A stretch of 50,455 bases of DNA from an uncultured Bacteroides sp. Its GTDB lineage: Bacteria > Bacteroidota > Bacteroidia > Bacteroidales > Bacteroidaceae. The position numbers were made by a program, and so were the translations under genes. Of the stretch, positions 17,491 to 26,822 are shown one piece after another. Under the pieces are notes generated by a model that saw only the letters and a program-made list of their open reading frames with translations, had not been told where the DNA came from and did not search any database. Numbering within the stretch: position 1 is the first letter of the stretch; each line of letters opens with the position of its first letter. The stretch is from contig CANSEY010000032.1 of assembly GCA_947646015.1 (NCBI GenBank), positions 1-50,455 of the forward strand, written 5' to 3'.

Positions 17491-18801
17491 ATGAAAGTTT
17501 GCAAATTTGAAAAAATGAAAGAAGAGGATGAAATCAGACAAGTAATCAATTACATCCTAAAGGAACATCCTTACGTAGTTGTGGTTCCGACACTGACGCA
17601 ACTACAAGAATGGCTGCAGGATATTTCTATCAGCTGGTTTCACGAAGAAGACAGTGCTTCGCATACAACAATCAATAATATCGAAGAATATTGCTGCACA
17701 CTGGCAGATCACCTCATAACAGATTTGCCACTAAATACGGATATAAAGAAATATATCCGGGAATGTATCGAAAAGATGCACAAACTGGTGGAGGACAAAG
17801 CCGATTTATTAATTGATAAAATAATAAAAGCCGAAATATACCGGTTATCCGGAGAATTGTTTGCCTGCTGCCTGCGTCAGCATGGACTGAATGCCCGCAC
17901 ATTGGATACCGGTACTTTTATGCAGATGAATCTGGAAAGGAAACCGGATATCCCCTACATTCAGGAATCTATCAGGCAGTATATCAATGAGAATCGGGAT
18001 ACTGACATTTTCATCGCTCCTCTTTCCTTATGCAAAAATGTATATGGCGAAATTGATTTCATGAATGAGAAGCGTAATGATTATTATGCTACCGTACTCG
18101 CCAGCATATTCGAAGCAGACGAAATCATTCTGTCAACCGAACTCACGAATATCTATGCCAACCGGAACTGTGCCAGGGAACAACATTCTCTGACCTACAC
18201 CGAAGCCGAACAGTTGATTAACAGTGGAGTACACTTAATTTATACAGACTGTATCACTCTTGCAGCCCGTTCCAATATCGTTATCCGCTTAATAGACACC
18301 CATGACCTGGAAACAGAACGGCTCTACATCTCTTCCCATGATACGGAAAGCAGTGTTAAAGCCATTATTGTCCAAGACTCAGTGACGTTTGTACGCTTCA
18401 CGTCATTGAACGTCCTGCCCGGCTATTTACTCATGGGCAAATTACTGGAAGTCATTAATAAATATCAGATAAACGTTATCTCAATGGCCTCATCCAATGT
18501 TTCTGTCTCCATGATTCTGACAGCCAGTCGTGATACCCTGCGAATAATTCAAAGAGAACTGCACAAATACACAGAAATGGTTGTTGACGAAAATATGTCC
18601 GTAATACATATCATAGGATCACTTCATTGGGAACGTACGCAACTGGAAAGTAACATCATGGAAACAATCAGGCATATCCCCATATCACTGATTTCTTATG
18701 GCGGCAGCGATCATTGTTTCACAATATCAGTTCACACGGCTGATAAGAAGCAATTACTCAATTCGCTGTCACAGCGTTTTCTTGAAAGACTTTCAGCCTG
18801 A
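17491..18801 (+). CDS. Aspartokinase-like protein, probably inactive, with ACT domains
   Basis: 436 residues. Overall layout follows aspartokinase: an amino-acid kinase fold (1-~285) and two ACT-like domains (~290-436: VLPGYLLMGKLLEVINKYQINVISMASSNVSVSMIL is ACT-like). The catalytic signatures are eroded. The N-terminal KFGGTS motif reads KFEKMK, and the glycine-rich GRGGSDYTA region aligns with NEKRNDYYATVLA. The later SYEEAxxLxxxGAKVLHP motif survives only as TYTEAEQLINSGVHLIYTD. It is therefore likely a non-catalytic, ligand-sensing relative. It is followed 33 bp later by proC, so a role in proline or related amino acid control is possible. Confidence 0.65.
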   Translation: MKVCKFEKMKEEDEIRQVINYILKEHPYVVVVPTLTQLQEWLQDISISWFHEEDSASHTTINNIEEYCCTLADHLITDLPLNTDIKKYIRECIEKMHKLVEDKADLLIDKIIKAEIYRLSGELFACCLRQHGLNARTLDTGTFMQMNLERKPDIPYIQESIRQYINENRDTDIFIAPLSLCKNVYGEIDFMNEKRNDYYATVLASIFEADEIILSTELTNIYANRNCAREQHSLTYTEAEQLINSGVHLIYTDCITLAARSNIVIRLIDTHDLETERLYISSHDTESSVKAIIVQDSVTFVRFTSLNVLPGYLLMGKLLEVINKYQINVISMASSNVSVSMILTASRDTLRIIQRELHKYTEMVVDENMSVIHIIGSLHWERTQLESNIMETIRHIPISLISYGGSDHCFTISVHTADKKQLLNSLSQRFLERLSA

Positions 18802-18834
18802 TTAACAAAGTAATAAATACAAATCCATAAAAAC

Positions 18835-19635
18835 ATGAAAATTACAATTATAGGAGCCGGAAACATAGGGAGCGCAGTTGCTGCCTGTCTGGCAAAAGGA
18901 CATCTCTACAACGAAAAAGATATTATCATTTCTACCCCTCATACAGACAAGCTAGAAAATCTGCACAAACAATTTCCTGCGATACGCATAATGACAGAGA
19001 ATCAGTATGCCATATCGGAAGCCGACATTATTATTCTGGCTGTCAAACCATGTATAGTAGACGAAGTATTATCTCCGTTACGATTCTCACGCACCCAAAT
19101 CCTGGTTTCACTGGTAACCGGAATATCCATTTCTCACCTGGCACATTTATCGGAAACCGAAATGCCTATATTCCGGGTTGTTCCAAACATCGCCATTACG
19201 GAACATTCGAGCCTGACCCTGATAACTTCACGCAAAGCCGGCAAAGAACACCAGCAACTCATAAAACAGACATTTGAAGAAGGAGGAAAGTGTTTGTTCG
19301 CAGAAAAGAAACAGCTGGATATCATTTCTGCATTAACTTCCAGTGGAATCGCTTTCGCATTAAAATATATTCATGCAGCCATGCAAGCCGGCATAGAATT
19401 GGGTATCTCCGCTGAAGATGCAATGCGAATGACGGCATATAGCATGGAAGGAGCTACAGAACTGATTTTAAATCACGACACCCACCCGCTGTTAGAAATA
19501 GAAAAAGCAGCTACTCCCGGTGGAGCCACCATTAAAGGATTGAATGAACTGGAGCACAGGGGATTTACTTCCGCCGTTATTCATGCCATAAAAAGTAGCG
19601 CCACAGTATCGACCGATAAAGAGACTGAAGAATAG
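18835..19635 (+). CDS. proC: Pyrroline-5-carboxylate reductase
   Basis: 266 residues. The N-terminal Rossmann motif GAGNIGSAVAACLAKG binds NAD(P)H. AVKPCIVDEVL and the C-terminal ATPGGATIKGLNELEHRGFTSAV match the ProC signature. It reduces 1-pyrroline-5-carboxylate to L-proline, the last step of proline synthesis. Co-transcribed with the aspartokinase-like gene upstream; proA and proB are not in the window. Confidence 0.9.
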   Translation: MKITIIGAGNIGSAVAACLAKGHLYNEKDIIISTPHTDKLENLHKQFPAIRIMTENQYAISEADIIILAVKPCIVDEVLSPLRFSRTQILVSLVTGISISHLAHLSETEMPIFRVVPNIAITEHSSLTLITSRKAGKEHQQLIKQTFEEGGKCLFAEKKQLDIISALTSSGIAFALKYIHAAMQAGIELGISAEDAMRMTAYSMEGATELILNHDTHPLLEIEKAATPGGATIKGLNELEHRGFTSAVIHAIKSSATVSTDKETEE

Positions 19636-19748
19636 ACAAACGATCCCCTAAATTTTCACGCACATAATTTCGCACTAATATAAAGTATATATTTTTCATA
19701 TAAAGAAGAAGATACTAACAGCATTATTATACGTTTATTATACATTAA

Positions 19749-19780
19749 AAAGAGTTACCCTATACACAGAGTAACTCTTT
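19749..19780. terminator. Terminator after proC
   Basis: Arms AAAGAGTTAC (19749-19758) and GTAACTCTTT (19771-19780) are preceded by A-rich and followed by T-rich sequence; usable on both strands. It sits between proC and the convergent small HTH gene. Confidence 0.75.
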
Positions 19781-19888
19781 CTAAATTCAGTTCTTCAGGT
19801 TCAGATTTAACTTACGATACTTTATATCGACAATTCTTTACTTATAAGTTAATGGAACTTCAAAGATGTTCACGAACAGCATTCTTTA

Positions 19889-20113
19889 TTATCCAAAGCT
19901 AAAAGGGAAAGTGCTTTCATCAGATAAAGCAATTAATCCATTTTTCCGCTGGATACAAATTTTGTTCTCTCTCGCCAGCCAACCGGCGGCTAATGCTGTA
20001 CTCTCTACGCTAAGGTTTAATCTTCTCGCCAATTCTGGTATCGAAATTTCACCAATTTCTTTCAGGGCACACCAGACCTTGCCGGCATTGTTCCCTACTA
20101 CTCTTTTATCCAT
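19889..20113 (-). CDS. Small winged helix-turn-helix protein (DUF2582-like)
   Basis: 74 residues forming a single winged-helix domain: VWCALKEIGEISIPELARRLNLSVESTALAAGWLARENKI is a helix-turn-helix with its wing, and NGLIALS follows. DUF2582 members are tiny stand-alone wHTH proteins of unknown target. It converges with proC. Confidence 0.75.
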   Translation of the reverse strand: MDKRVVGNNAGKVWCALKEIGEISIPELARRLNLSVESTALAAGWLARENKICIQRKNGLIALSDESTFPFSFG

Positions 20114-20425
20114 GGCTATTCTCTATTAATAATTCGAAACTAAGATAGCTATTTTAATAATAGTTCATAACATATTCTCTTATTTTATTTAACAGATTGA
20201 CATTATTTAAAGATTCAAAAAAGAATCGGGTTCAAACAGTTAAATATTCGGTCATATTTTATACTAAAGCACCATTCTGGAATACTCAAAATCATCAAAT
20301 AAATTCATAGCATAACTAAAAGAGAATCAACAGGTTTTATTAAAAAAAATGAATAATAGCAATATCGGACAAGTTCGTTCCCTTTTTTACCAATACCTTT
20401 GCGAAGTGAAATACCAAAAGAAGTT
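20114..20425. other. Intergenic region with promoter of the AraC gene
   Basis: AT-rich and non-coding. A -7 box TACCTTTG is at 20394-20401, 25 bp before the ATG at 20426. It overlaps a TTG codon that could otherwise be taken as the start of the AraC frame. No hairpins noted. Confidence 0.5.
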
Positions 20426-21283
20426 ATGCAACAGAAGAAAACAACCAAAGAAGAGTATCAAAAGTGCGTAAATGTTGTGGTGGAATATATCAATCAACAT
20501 TTAGGAGAAGACATTGATTTGAAATCGCTGGCCAGGATATCAAACTTTTCTCCTTTTTATTTTCACCGAATTATGAAAGCATTCCTCGGTGAACCGATCG
20601 GTACCTTTATTGTCCGGACGCGGACAGAAGCAGCCGCACGTTTATTGCGCTATTCGGATATTCCTATTGCCGATATTGTCTATCGCATCGGATATTCATC
20701 CCCTTCTTCCTTGTCGAAAGTGTTCAGACAGTTTTATGGTATTTCTCCTTTAGAGTATCGAAACAATAAAAACTTTGTAATTATGAAACCAGCGATTATC
20801 AGGCCAGACCTGGAACTGAAAAGTGAAATTAAGAGTATACCTGCACGCAATGTTATTTATATCCGCCTGTCCGGTGACTACAAACTGAATGACTACGGAG
20901 GGACATGGGGACGTCTGTGGCAGTTCATCAAAGAACAAAAGCTGCCGATGGGAGATTTCAGCCCGCTCTGCATCTATCACGACGACCCCAAAGTGACACC
21001 AGCCGAGAAATTGCGCACCGATGTATGTATGGTGATGCCCGTACAGGTAGCTCCCAAAGGAGATGTAGGATTCAAGACACTTCCGGCAGGACGTTATGCA
21101 ATCTTCTTATATAAAGGTACGTATGACAATCTGCAAGCGGTATATGATACTATCTATGGAAAATGTCTGCCCGAAATGGAATGTACGCTACGCGATGAAC
21201 CCAGTGCCGAACGCTATCTGAACAATCCGTGCGAAACCGCTCCCGAAGAGCTGTTGACAGAGATTTATATTCCGGTAGAATAA
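20426..21283 (+). CDS. AraC-type regulator with GyrI-like effector domain
   Basis: 285 residues. An N-terminal AraC pair of helix-turn-helices (residues ~15-115; LKSLARISNFSPFYFHRIMKAFLGEPIGTFI and the second, IADIVYRIGYSSPSSLSKVFRQFYGISPLEYR) precedes a C-terminal GyrI-like small-molecule-binding domain (~130-285). This is the Rob/SoxS-like arrangement with the DNA-binding part first. Such proteins respond to lipophilic or cationic compounds. The start at 20426 is chosen because the promoter box overlaps any earlier start. Confidence 0.85.
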   Translation: MQQKKTTKEEYQKCVNVVVEYINQHLGEDIDLKSLARISNFSPFYFHRIMKAFLGEPIGTFIVRTRTEAAARLLRYSDIPIADIVYRIGYSSPSSLSKVFRQFYGISPLEYRNNKNFVIMKPAIIRPDLELKSEIKSIPARNVIYIRLSGDYKLNDYGGTWGRLWQFIKEQKLPMGDFSPLCIYHDDPKVTPAEKLRTDVCMVMPVQVAPKGDVGFKTLPAGRYAIFLYKGTYDNLQAVYDTIYGKCLPEMECTLRDEPSAERYLNNPCETAPEELLTEIYIPVE

Positions 21284-21299
21284 GAAGGATTTAAAAATA

Positions 21300-21334
21300 A
21301 ATGAGACTGCATCCATAAAAAATGCAGTCTCATT
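21300..21334 (+). terminator. Terminator after the AraC-GyrI gene
   Basis: 13-bp arms (AATGAGACTGCAT and complement) with a 9-base loop. Confidence 0.7.
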
Positions 21335-21404
21335 CTACTTTCGCTCATCATTACCCATCAGAGGGCAACTACGCCGGACAGATAATCTTCCTCTCTTTTA
21401 TCTG

Positions 21405-21770
21405 TTATTTATCAGCGTAAAGCCCTACCCTGTTTCCCTCGCTATCCGCAAACAAGGCAAACCAGCCTCTGCCCTCTACTTCGATTTTCGTCTTGGGCAT
21501 CATGATTTTTCCACCTTTCCGAAGGACTTTTTCCAGTGTCTGATCGATGTCTTCACAATTAAAAGAGATAATCACTCCTTTTTCCGAAGGAAGATAATCG
21601 GGAGCATGAAAAATAGCGCCGACCGTTTCACCTTCTTCCGTGAAACACGCCATCTTCTCCTCTTCACATTCAAAAACCGGAAGCTGTACCCCAAACACTG
21701 TTTCATAGAAATCGACAGCCCGGTGAAAATCAACTGTAGGAATCTCAAAAAATGCAATAAACTTTTTCAT
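21405..21770 (-). CDS. VOC (glyoxalase/bleomycin resistance fold) protein
   Basis: 121 residues. Two beta-alpha-beta-beta-beta modules: MKKFIAFFEIPTVDFHRAVDFYETVFGVQL at the start and ISFNCEDIDQTLEKVLRKGGKIMMPKT...GWFALFADSEGNRVGLY at the end, as in PhnB/glyoxalase-like proteins of the vicinal oxygen chelate superfamily. Function unknown. It lies 94 bp downstream of the second AraC gene on the same strand and may be controlled by it. Confidence 0.8.
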   Translation of the reverse strand: MKKFIAFFEIPTVDFHRAVDFYETVFGVQLPVFECEEEKMACFTEEGETVGAIFHAPDYLPSEKGVIISFNCEDIDQTLEKVLRKGGKIMMPKTKIEVEGRGWFALFADSEGNRVGLYADK

Positions 21771-21864
21771 TTCGTTCTTTTTTTATGGTTACTATTGAGC
21801 CTTTGCAAAGACACTGCAAAAGTAAGGGATGCCACAAAGCTCTGATAGGAAAAAAAAGACATTT

Positions 21865-22668
21865 TCAAAATTCCGAGAAGTAATCAGAATAAGGAGCACA
21901 AACAGAAAGATATTCTGCAGGCGTATAACCGGAAAATAGTTTGAATTCCTTGATCATGTGGGACTGATCGGAGTATCCACATTCATAGGCCACTTGTACA
22001 AAAGGCAAAGTCACATCCTGTTGCAACAGAAATAAAGCACGTTGCATACGCACAATACGAAGATATTCCTTGGGAGTCGTACCGACATGATCGGCAAAAA
22101 CACGTCCGAACTGCTTGCTACTCAAACAAGCCGCCTCCGACAATTGAGGAATATTTATCTGTGGTTGAAGATTGATTTCCTGAAAGACAGCAGACATCCT
22201 CTTCAGATTATACTCGGAAAAAGCATATAAACGACGAAGAAAAAACTGCTCTATCAGACGAATACAGACTATATTATCAGAAGTATCAGTGACTTGCTTC
22301 GCCAAATCCGATAGTTCGACATCTTCCACTTCATCCATCGCTACATCTTTCCCATGAAACAAGTGAACGGGAATGTGGAGCAAGGCTTTCGCTGCATAAG
22401 GTTGAAAAACAACCGTAATCATCTCTATCCTACCCGTCGACAACACATCGGAGAATCCGATCGACTGTCCGCAAATAAAAGACTGTGGCTGCAACTTTAA
22501 ATCATTCTGCAGGAAGAGCTGTTTCCCTTTATGAAAAACAAGCTGCATACAACCGATGGGGAAAGTCCGTTCGGAAACAGAAACTGCTGCATCATCCTGC
22601 AATATCCAATAATGGCGGATGTAAGGCGATAGCACAGGAACGGGCTTTATAATCTGAAATGACTGCAT
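21865..22668 (-). CDS. AraC-type transcriptional regulator
   Basis: 267 residues. The N-terminal ~150 (beginning FQIIKPVPVLSPYIRHYWIL) are a cupin-like DUF6597 sensor domain. Residues ~165-262 are the AraC DNA-binding domain (IPQLSEAACLSSKQFGRVFADHVGTTPKEYLRIVRMQRAL... and VAYECGYSDQSHMIKEFKLFSGYTPAEY). A one-component regulator with unknown ligand; the VOC gene is the nearest candidate target. Confidence 0.85.
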   Translation of the reverse strand: MQSFQIIKPVPVLSPYIRHYWILQDDAAVSVSERTFPIGCMQLVFHKGKQLFLQNDLKLQPQSFICGQSIGFSDVLSTGRIEMITVVFQPYAAKALLHIPVHLFHGKDVAMDEVEDVELSDLAKQVTDTSDNIVCIRLIEQFFLRRLYAFSEYNLKRMSAVFQEINLQPQINIPQLSEAACLSSKQFGRVFADHVGTTPKEYLRIVRMQRALFLLQQDVTLPFVQVAYECGYSDQSHMIKEFKLFSGYTPAEYLSVCAPYSDYFSEF

Positions 22669-22762
22669 ATGGCAAAGATATCACTTTTTTAATTATGGAA
22701 GCAAAAGTAGAGAGTCTCTTTGAATCTGTATTGTAAAAAAGAGACATTCTGACAAAAAAGAA

Positions 22763-22791
22763 GCTGCCCCATTATAGAATCATGAGACAGC
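22763..22791 (-). terminator. Terminator of the DUF3829 gene
   Basis: On the minus strand GCTGTCTCAT pairs with ATGGGGCAGC (10 bp, two G-U pairs), 9-base loop, followed by TTCTTTTTT. Confidence 0.7.
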
Positions 22792-22814
22792 CCTACCAAA
22801 AATCGTATTTATTT

Positions 22815-23684
22815 TCAAATAACAGAAAGCCCGTATTCATAGGCTTCTGACATCGCCTGATATTCTTTGTCCGAATATGCGCCTTTACTTCTTGCCTTCT
22901 GCATATCATTCATAAAGGACTTAACGGTAGAGAGGAAACTCTGAAAATTCTTCAGTTCTTCATCATAACCGGTAACAGCCGGAATTTTTTCCGCAGCCTT
23001 CAGTTCCTTCTCCAGTTCCGCCATTTTCAAATCAATCCGCATTCCGTCCATTGCATGTTTGCGGGAATACAAATTCATTATGCTCTGCACCGTGCCTGAC
23101 ATCTTGCGCATCGCCATTATCTGATCTTTCAAAGGCTCATCAGCCAAAAGTTCACTCTCCGCTTGTTCGGTCAAAGGACTTAGAATATCAAAAATCACTT
23201 GCTTATACTCGGACAGTTCTACGCTCAACTTATAGTTTTCATTCAGAAGCTGAGCCGTTTTTGCTGTATCTTTCGACTTCTTATAAGCAAGAAATTTATT
23301 GAAGTTATCATAGAACTGTGTCCGCACATTAAACAATCCGGCATAATTCTGCTTTAGATTCTGACGGACTTCCGGATTAAAATAGTCTCCCGGATCCAAT
23401 AATTCCGCTGTATCACGCGCAGCTATTTCCGGAGGTGCAATCGGTTCAACTTCAGGCACTTTCCCAGTTTGTTCCATGTATCCCAACACTGCGTTTATAT
23501 CTTTCGCATTAGCCACATGCCTCAATACAGCAAGTGATATATGATAATAATTGATCACCTTACTGGCATTATCCAATTCCTCCGTACTTTCCGAGGATAC
23601 AGTCTGCTTTTTACTTCCCCCCGAACAGGAAGACAACAGCAAAGCACCGACCAGTGCTCCAAACAATAAAAATTTCTTTTTCAT
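22815..23684 (-). CDS. DUF3829 lipoprotein
   Basis: 289 residues, lipobox LLLSSC with Cys at about 20, then a Ser-rich linker and an all-helical domain (ELDNASKVINYYHISLAVLRHV...; VRTQFYDNFNKFLAYKKSKD...) typical of DUF3829. Function unknown; periplasmic or surface anchored. Monocistronic. Confidence 0.75.
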   Translation of the reverse strand: MKKKFLLFGALVGALLLSSCSGGSKKQTVSSESTEELDNASKVINYYHISLAVLRHVANAKDINAVLGYMEQTGKVPEVEPIAPPEIAARDTAELLDPGDYFNPEVRQNLKQNYAGLFNVRTQFYDNFNKFLAYKKSKDTAKTAQLLNENYKLSVELSEYKQVIFDILSPLTEQAESELLADEPLKDQIMAMRKMSGTVQSIMNLYSRKHAMDGMRIDLKMAELEKELKAAEKIPAVTGYDEELKNFQSFLSTVKSFMNDMQKARSKGAYSDKEYQAMSEAYEYGLSVI

Positions 23685-23840
23685 AATGTTCTCCTTATTA
23701 GTTACTTTTCGTACTATAACAATAAAAAACGATTTTTGTTATGTACAAACAATAGGTATCACATACACTTACAACGGTGGAATAATTCAAGATGCTATTA
23801 ACGATGATTAAAGAATAAACAATTATCGACGTATAAAAAC

Positions 23841-23911
23841 AAAAAATGGCTACTCATCACGAGCAACCAATCTTTTGTTAACCTTAAATCTAATACTTAT
23901 GAAAAAAACAC
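23841..23911 (-). ncRNA. Small RNA, FopS-like family, copy 1
   Basis: Predicted ~70-nt transcript. Promoter on the minus strand: TTTG (23943-23946), 19 bp, TATATTTG (23916-23923). The body is the conserved family sequence, containing GTATTAGATTTAAGGTTAAC. The terminator stem is GGTTGCTC with GAGTAGCC (8 bp, two wobble pairs), then T6. Copies 2 and 3 share promoter and body but have different terminator stems. The antisense of the body looks like an RBS, ATG and lysine codons, the shape of a susC start region. It lies between the DUF3829 and DUF1848 genes. The rest of 23685-24214 is AT-rich. Confidence 0.8.
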
Positions 23912-23971
23912 AGTACAAATATACCACCTTTCAAGTAAATAGCAAATTTCAGAGCCGAATCGGACGATAAT

Positions 23972-23985
23972 ATAACACGGTTTAA
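23972..23985 (-). promoter_or_regulatory. Conserved element upstream of sRNA copy 1
   Basis: The minus strand reads TTAAACCGTGTTAT. It is separated from the -33 TTTG by exactly 25 bp, as in the other two copies. Confidence 0.65.
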
Positions 23986-24214
23986 TATTCTCGGAAGCGC
24001 ATTAACATTTCAGACTTTTCGTGTTAACATTTAACATATTCATTCACAGTTCCTGCTTAAAGAGATTCTTGAAAAAGCAACTAAGTCCGCTTTTTCCTCT
24101 CATCTCTTATTAAACCTTTATCAGTATGCTCTATTCTCCCATCCATCCGTTCTATTGATTATTTTTCATCACGGAATTATTGCAATACAACCAATTTTAC
24201 CGTAACTTTGAAAT

Positions 24215-25153
24215 ATGATAATTAGCGCCAGCCGCCGGACAGATATTCCGGCATTCTATTCGCAATGGTTCTTCAACCGGATTAAAGAAGGATACGTGTT
24301 AGTTCCCAATCCTTTTAATCCTAAAATGATCAGCAAGGTCAGCTTACATCCTGCTGTGGTAGATTGCATCGTGTTCTGGACCAAGAATCCTGCTCCGATG
24401 ATTGATAAACTGGATCATCTGCAAGACTACAAATACTACTTTCAGTTCACCCTCAATCCTTACGGAGAGAAATTAGAAAATAATCTGCCGTCTATCGACA
24501 AACGAATAGACATATTCAAACGCCTTTCGGATAAAATAGGAAAAGAGAAAGTGATCTGGCGCTATGACCCGATACTGACTAACGAGGAATATGACGTTTC
24601 TTTCCATAAGGAGGCATTCGCCCAAATTGCCTACGGACTTAAAGACCATACCGAAAAGTGTATGCTGGGATTTATTGACCATTACCAGCATATCCGCACC
24701 GCAGTCGGCCAGTTCAACATACAGCCGTTGCGAAAAGAGGAGATTGAAGAAATAGCCGTCTCTTTCAGGAATACCATCAACGAATATCCTGCTATCCAAC
24801 TGGATACCTGCACCTCCAAAGTTGATCTGAGACATTTGGGAATCCCTGCCGGACTGTGTATCGACAAAGAACTGATCGAAAGAATCACCGGCTACCCCCT
24901 CCTTGCCAAAAAAGACAAAAATCAGCGGAATGTCTGCAATTGCATTGAAAGTATCGACATAGGCACTTATGAAAGTTGCCTCAACGGATGCATCTATTGT
25001 TACGCCATCAAAGGCAATTACAACAGTGTGGAATATAACACTAAGAAACATGACAGGAATTCGCCTTTGCTGATCGGGCATCCGGCAGAAGATGATGTAG
25101 TGAAGAAACGGGAAATGAAAAGTCTGCGAAACAATCAATATTCATTATTCTGA
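24215..25153 (+). CDS. DUF1848 family protein, possible Fe-S enzyme
   Basis: 312 residues. It begins IISASRRTDIPAFYSQWFFNRIKEGYV, the DUF1848 signature, with FWTKNP further on. A Cys cluster lies in the C-terminal part (VCNCIES...ESCLNGCIYCYAI), suggesting a 4Fe-4S site of radical-SAM type at the end rather than the start of the protein. Function unknown. It is flanked by two members of the sRNA family, one on each side and both on the other strand. Confidence 0.75.
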   Translation: MIISASRRTDIPAFYSQWFFNRIKEGYVLVPNPFNPKMISKVSLHPAVVDCIVFWTKNPAPMIDKLDHLQDYKYYFQFTLNPYGEKLENNLPSIDKRIDIFKRLSDKIGKEKVIWRYDPILTNEEYDVSFHKEAFAQIAYGLKDHTEKCMLGFIDHYQHIRTAVGQFNIQPLRKEEIEEIAVSFRNTINEYPAIQLDTCTSKVDLRHLGIPAGLCIDKELIERITGYPLLAKKDKNQRNVCNCIESIDIGTYESCLNGCIYCYAIKGNYNSVEYNTKKHDRNSPLLIGHPAEDDVVKKREMKSLRNNQYSLF

Positions 25154-25192
25154 ATCACGCCCGGACTCCAAATAATTCCTTCGCATAAGAGC

Positions 25193-25260
25193 AAAAAAAA
25201 GGCTATCTATCCCAGACAGCCAATCTTTGTTAACCTTAAATCTAATACTATGAAAAACAC
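25193..25260 (-). ncRNA. Small RNA, FopS-like family, copy 2
   Basis: About 68 nt. Promoter TTTG (25292-25295), 19 bp, TATCTTTG (25265-25272). The conserved body is CTGTGTTTTTCATAGTATTA... through to AACAAAG. The terminator GGCTGTCT with AGATAGCC (8 bp) is followed by T8. The upstream sequence also resembles copy 1 beyond the promoter (GCATTAACA and TGTTAACATTTA in both), so these two copies are the closer pair. Confidence 0.85.
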
Positions 25261-25320
25261 AGTACAAAGATACGGACTTTTGCCTCATCTCCAAATTTTC
25301 CGGCTAAAACGGGACATCTT

Positions 25321-25334
25321 ATAACATGGTTTAA
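25321..25334 (-). promoter_or_regulatory. Conserved element upstream of sRNA copy 2
   Basis: TTAAACCATGTTAT on the minus strand, 25 bp upstream of the -33 TTTG. One base differs from copy 1. Confidence 0.65.
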
Positions 25335-25536
25335 TAGAATCAGAACCGCATTAACAAATAAGCAACTTCATGTTAACATTTAGCAGTCTTCTTAAATATT
25401 TAACCCATAAAACTGAATGAGATGCAAAAGTTTTCGAATCTGTTGCCGATTCCTATTAATAAGAGTTTACAGGCAACAACAAATCCATTCATTAGCTGTT
25501 AATTAGAGGAAGATAATCATCAGATTCTCAACATAT

Positions 25537-26316
25537 ATGAAAAGATTTGAAAACAAAGTAGTCGTCATCACCGGTGCGGCCGGTGGCATTGGCGAAGCAA
25601 CCACACGCCGCATCGTCTCCGAAGGAGGCAAAGTAGTCATCGCCGATCATTCGCAGGAAAGGGCCGACAAGCTTGCCGCCGAACTCACTCAAGCAGGGGC
25701 CGACGTGCGTCCCATCTATTTCTCCGCCACCGAACTCCAAAGCTGTAAAGAACTAGTTGATTTCGCCATGAAGGAATACGGTCAGATAGACGTACTTATA
25801 AACAACGTAGGCGGAACCGACCCCAAACGTGATCTGAATATTGAAAAGCTGGATATCGATTACTTCGACGAAGTATTCCATCTGAACCTTTGCTGCACAA
25901 TGTATCTTTCTCAGCAGGTCATTCCCATCATGACCACCCACGGAGGCGGAAATATCGTAAATGTAGCATCCATAAGCGGGCTGACAGCCGACGCCAACGG
26001 CACCCTCTACGGAGCCAGCAAAGCAGGTGTCATCAATCTGACCAAATATATCGCCACCCAAATGGGAAAGAAAAACATCCGCTGCAATGCCGTAGCACCG
26101 GGACTGGTTCTTACCCCTGCCGCACTGGACAATCTGAACGAAGAAGTACGCAATATATTTCTGGGACAGTGCGCCACGCCTTATTTGGGAGAACCCGAAG
26201 ACGTTGCCGCCACCATTGCATTCCTGGCCTCCAACGATGCACGATACATCACTGGACAGACGATTGTGGTAGACGGCGGCTTAACCATTCACAATCCTAC
26301 CATTGAATTATCATAA
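25537..26316 (+). CDS. Short-chain dehydrogenase/reductase
   Basis: 259 residues, classical SDR. Cofactor motif TGAAGGIG at 12-19, NNVGG at 89-93, catalytic S145, Y158 and K162 (YGASK), and the C-terminal GQTIVVDGG. D37 at the end of beta-2 (VVIADHS) suggests NAD(H) preference. The substrate is not evident; similar to 3-oxoacyl-ACP or sugar-alcohol dehydrogenases. GC-richer than its surroundings. Confidence 0.85.
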   Translation: MKRFENKVVVITGAAGGIGEATTRRIVSEGGKVVIADHSQERADKLAAELTQAGADVRPIYFSATELQSCKELVDFAMKEYGQIDVLINNVGGTDPKRDLNIEKLDIDYFDEVFHLNLCCTMYLSQQVIPIMTTHGGGNIVNVASISGLTADANGTLYGASKAGVINLTKYIATQMGKKNIRCNAVAPGLVLTPAALDNLNEEVRNIFLGQCATPYLGEPEDVAATIAFLASNDARYITGQTIVVDGGLTIHNPTIELS

Positions 26317-26465
26317 ATATACCCCGGACAGTATATCCTGCTTTTTATCATAAGAACGATTGGCTATCAAAAAGTATCTTACTCCTTGCCAATAAAGCCA
26401 GATGTACTGTCCATTTATTCTCTTTTTCATCCCCTCTCTCTCAACATACTCCAAAACAATTCTTC

Positions 26466-26738
26466 ATGACGCGACCAAAGAAACTTACTCCCTATCTGGA
26501 ATGCAACATCGGTGGCCCATTGGCGGCTGCCAAAGAAACCAATGGCGGATTTTATCTTTCCCCGTCTGTAGGAGCACAGGTAAAGCTCACTCAAAAATTA
26601 AAAATGAATATTGCCTTAGGCTATGAAATACAGCAACTGGAAAGGCTGAAACAGCGGACCGATGAATATTTCCATACCGAATTCAAGGAAGAACTGTCTC
26701 ACCACTCCATCACCCTAAAAGTGGGATTAACTTACTAA
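26466..26738 (+). pseudogene. Truncated outer-membrane beta-barrel protein
   Basis: 90 residues with no signal peptide. The sequence PYLECNIGG..., LSPSVGAQVKLTQKLKMNIALGYEIQQL and the ending SITLKVGLTY looks like the last strands of an outer-membrane barrel, ending in an aromatic residue as barrels do. The beginning of the gene is missing and the preceding 140 bp show no matching frame. Probably a remnant. Confidence 0.5.
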
Positions 26739-26822
26739 AGAAAGAATTATTGTCAATTAATCAGTAGGATTGTCCAACAAATACTAACTTTACAACGTTT
26801 TACATATTAAATAATAAACGGT

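Noticed and set aside
23900-23971. Plus-strand short frames beginning ATGAAAAA in each sRNA repeat
   Set aside because: They diverge in sequence and length between copies after a few codons, whereas the minus-strand promoter, body and terminators are preserved in all three.
24473-25138. A 221-codon open frame antisense to the DUF1848 gene
   Set aside because: No family resemblance; the plus-strand protein has clear conserved motifs. Similar long antisense frames at 29622-30284, 31852-32523 and 42184-42957 are likewise mirror images of real genes.
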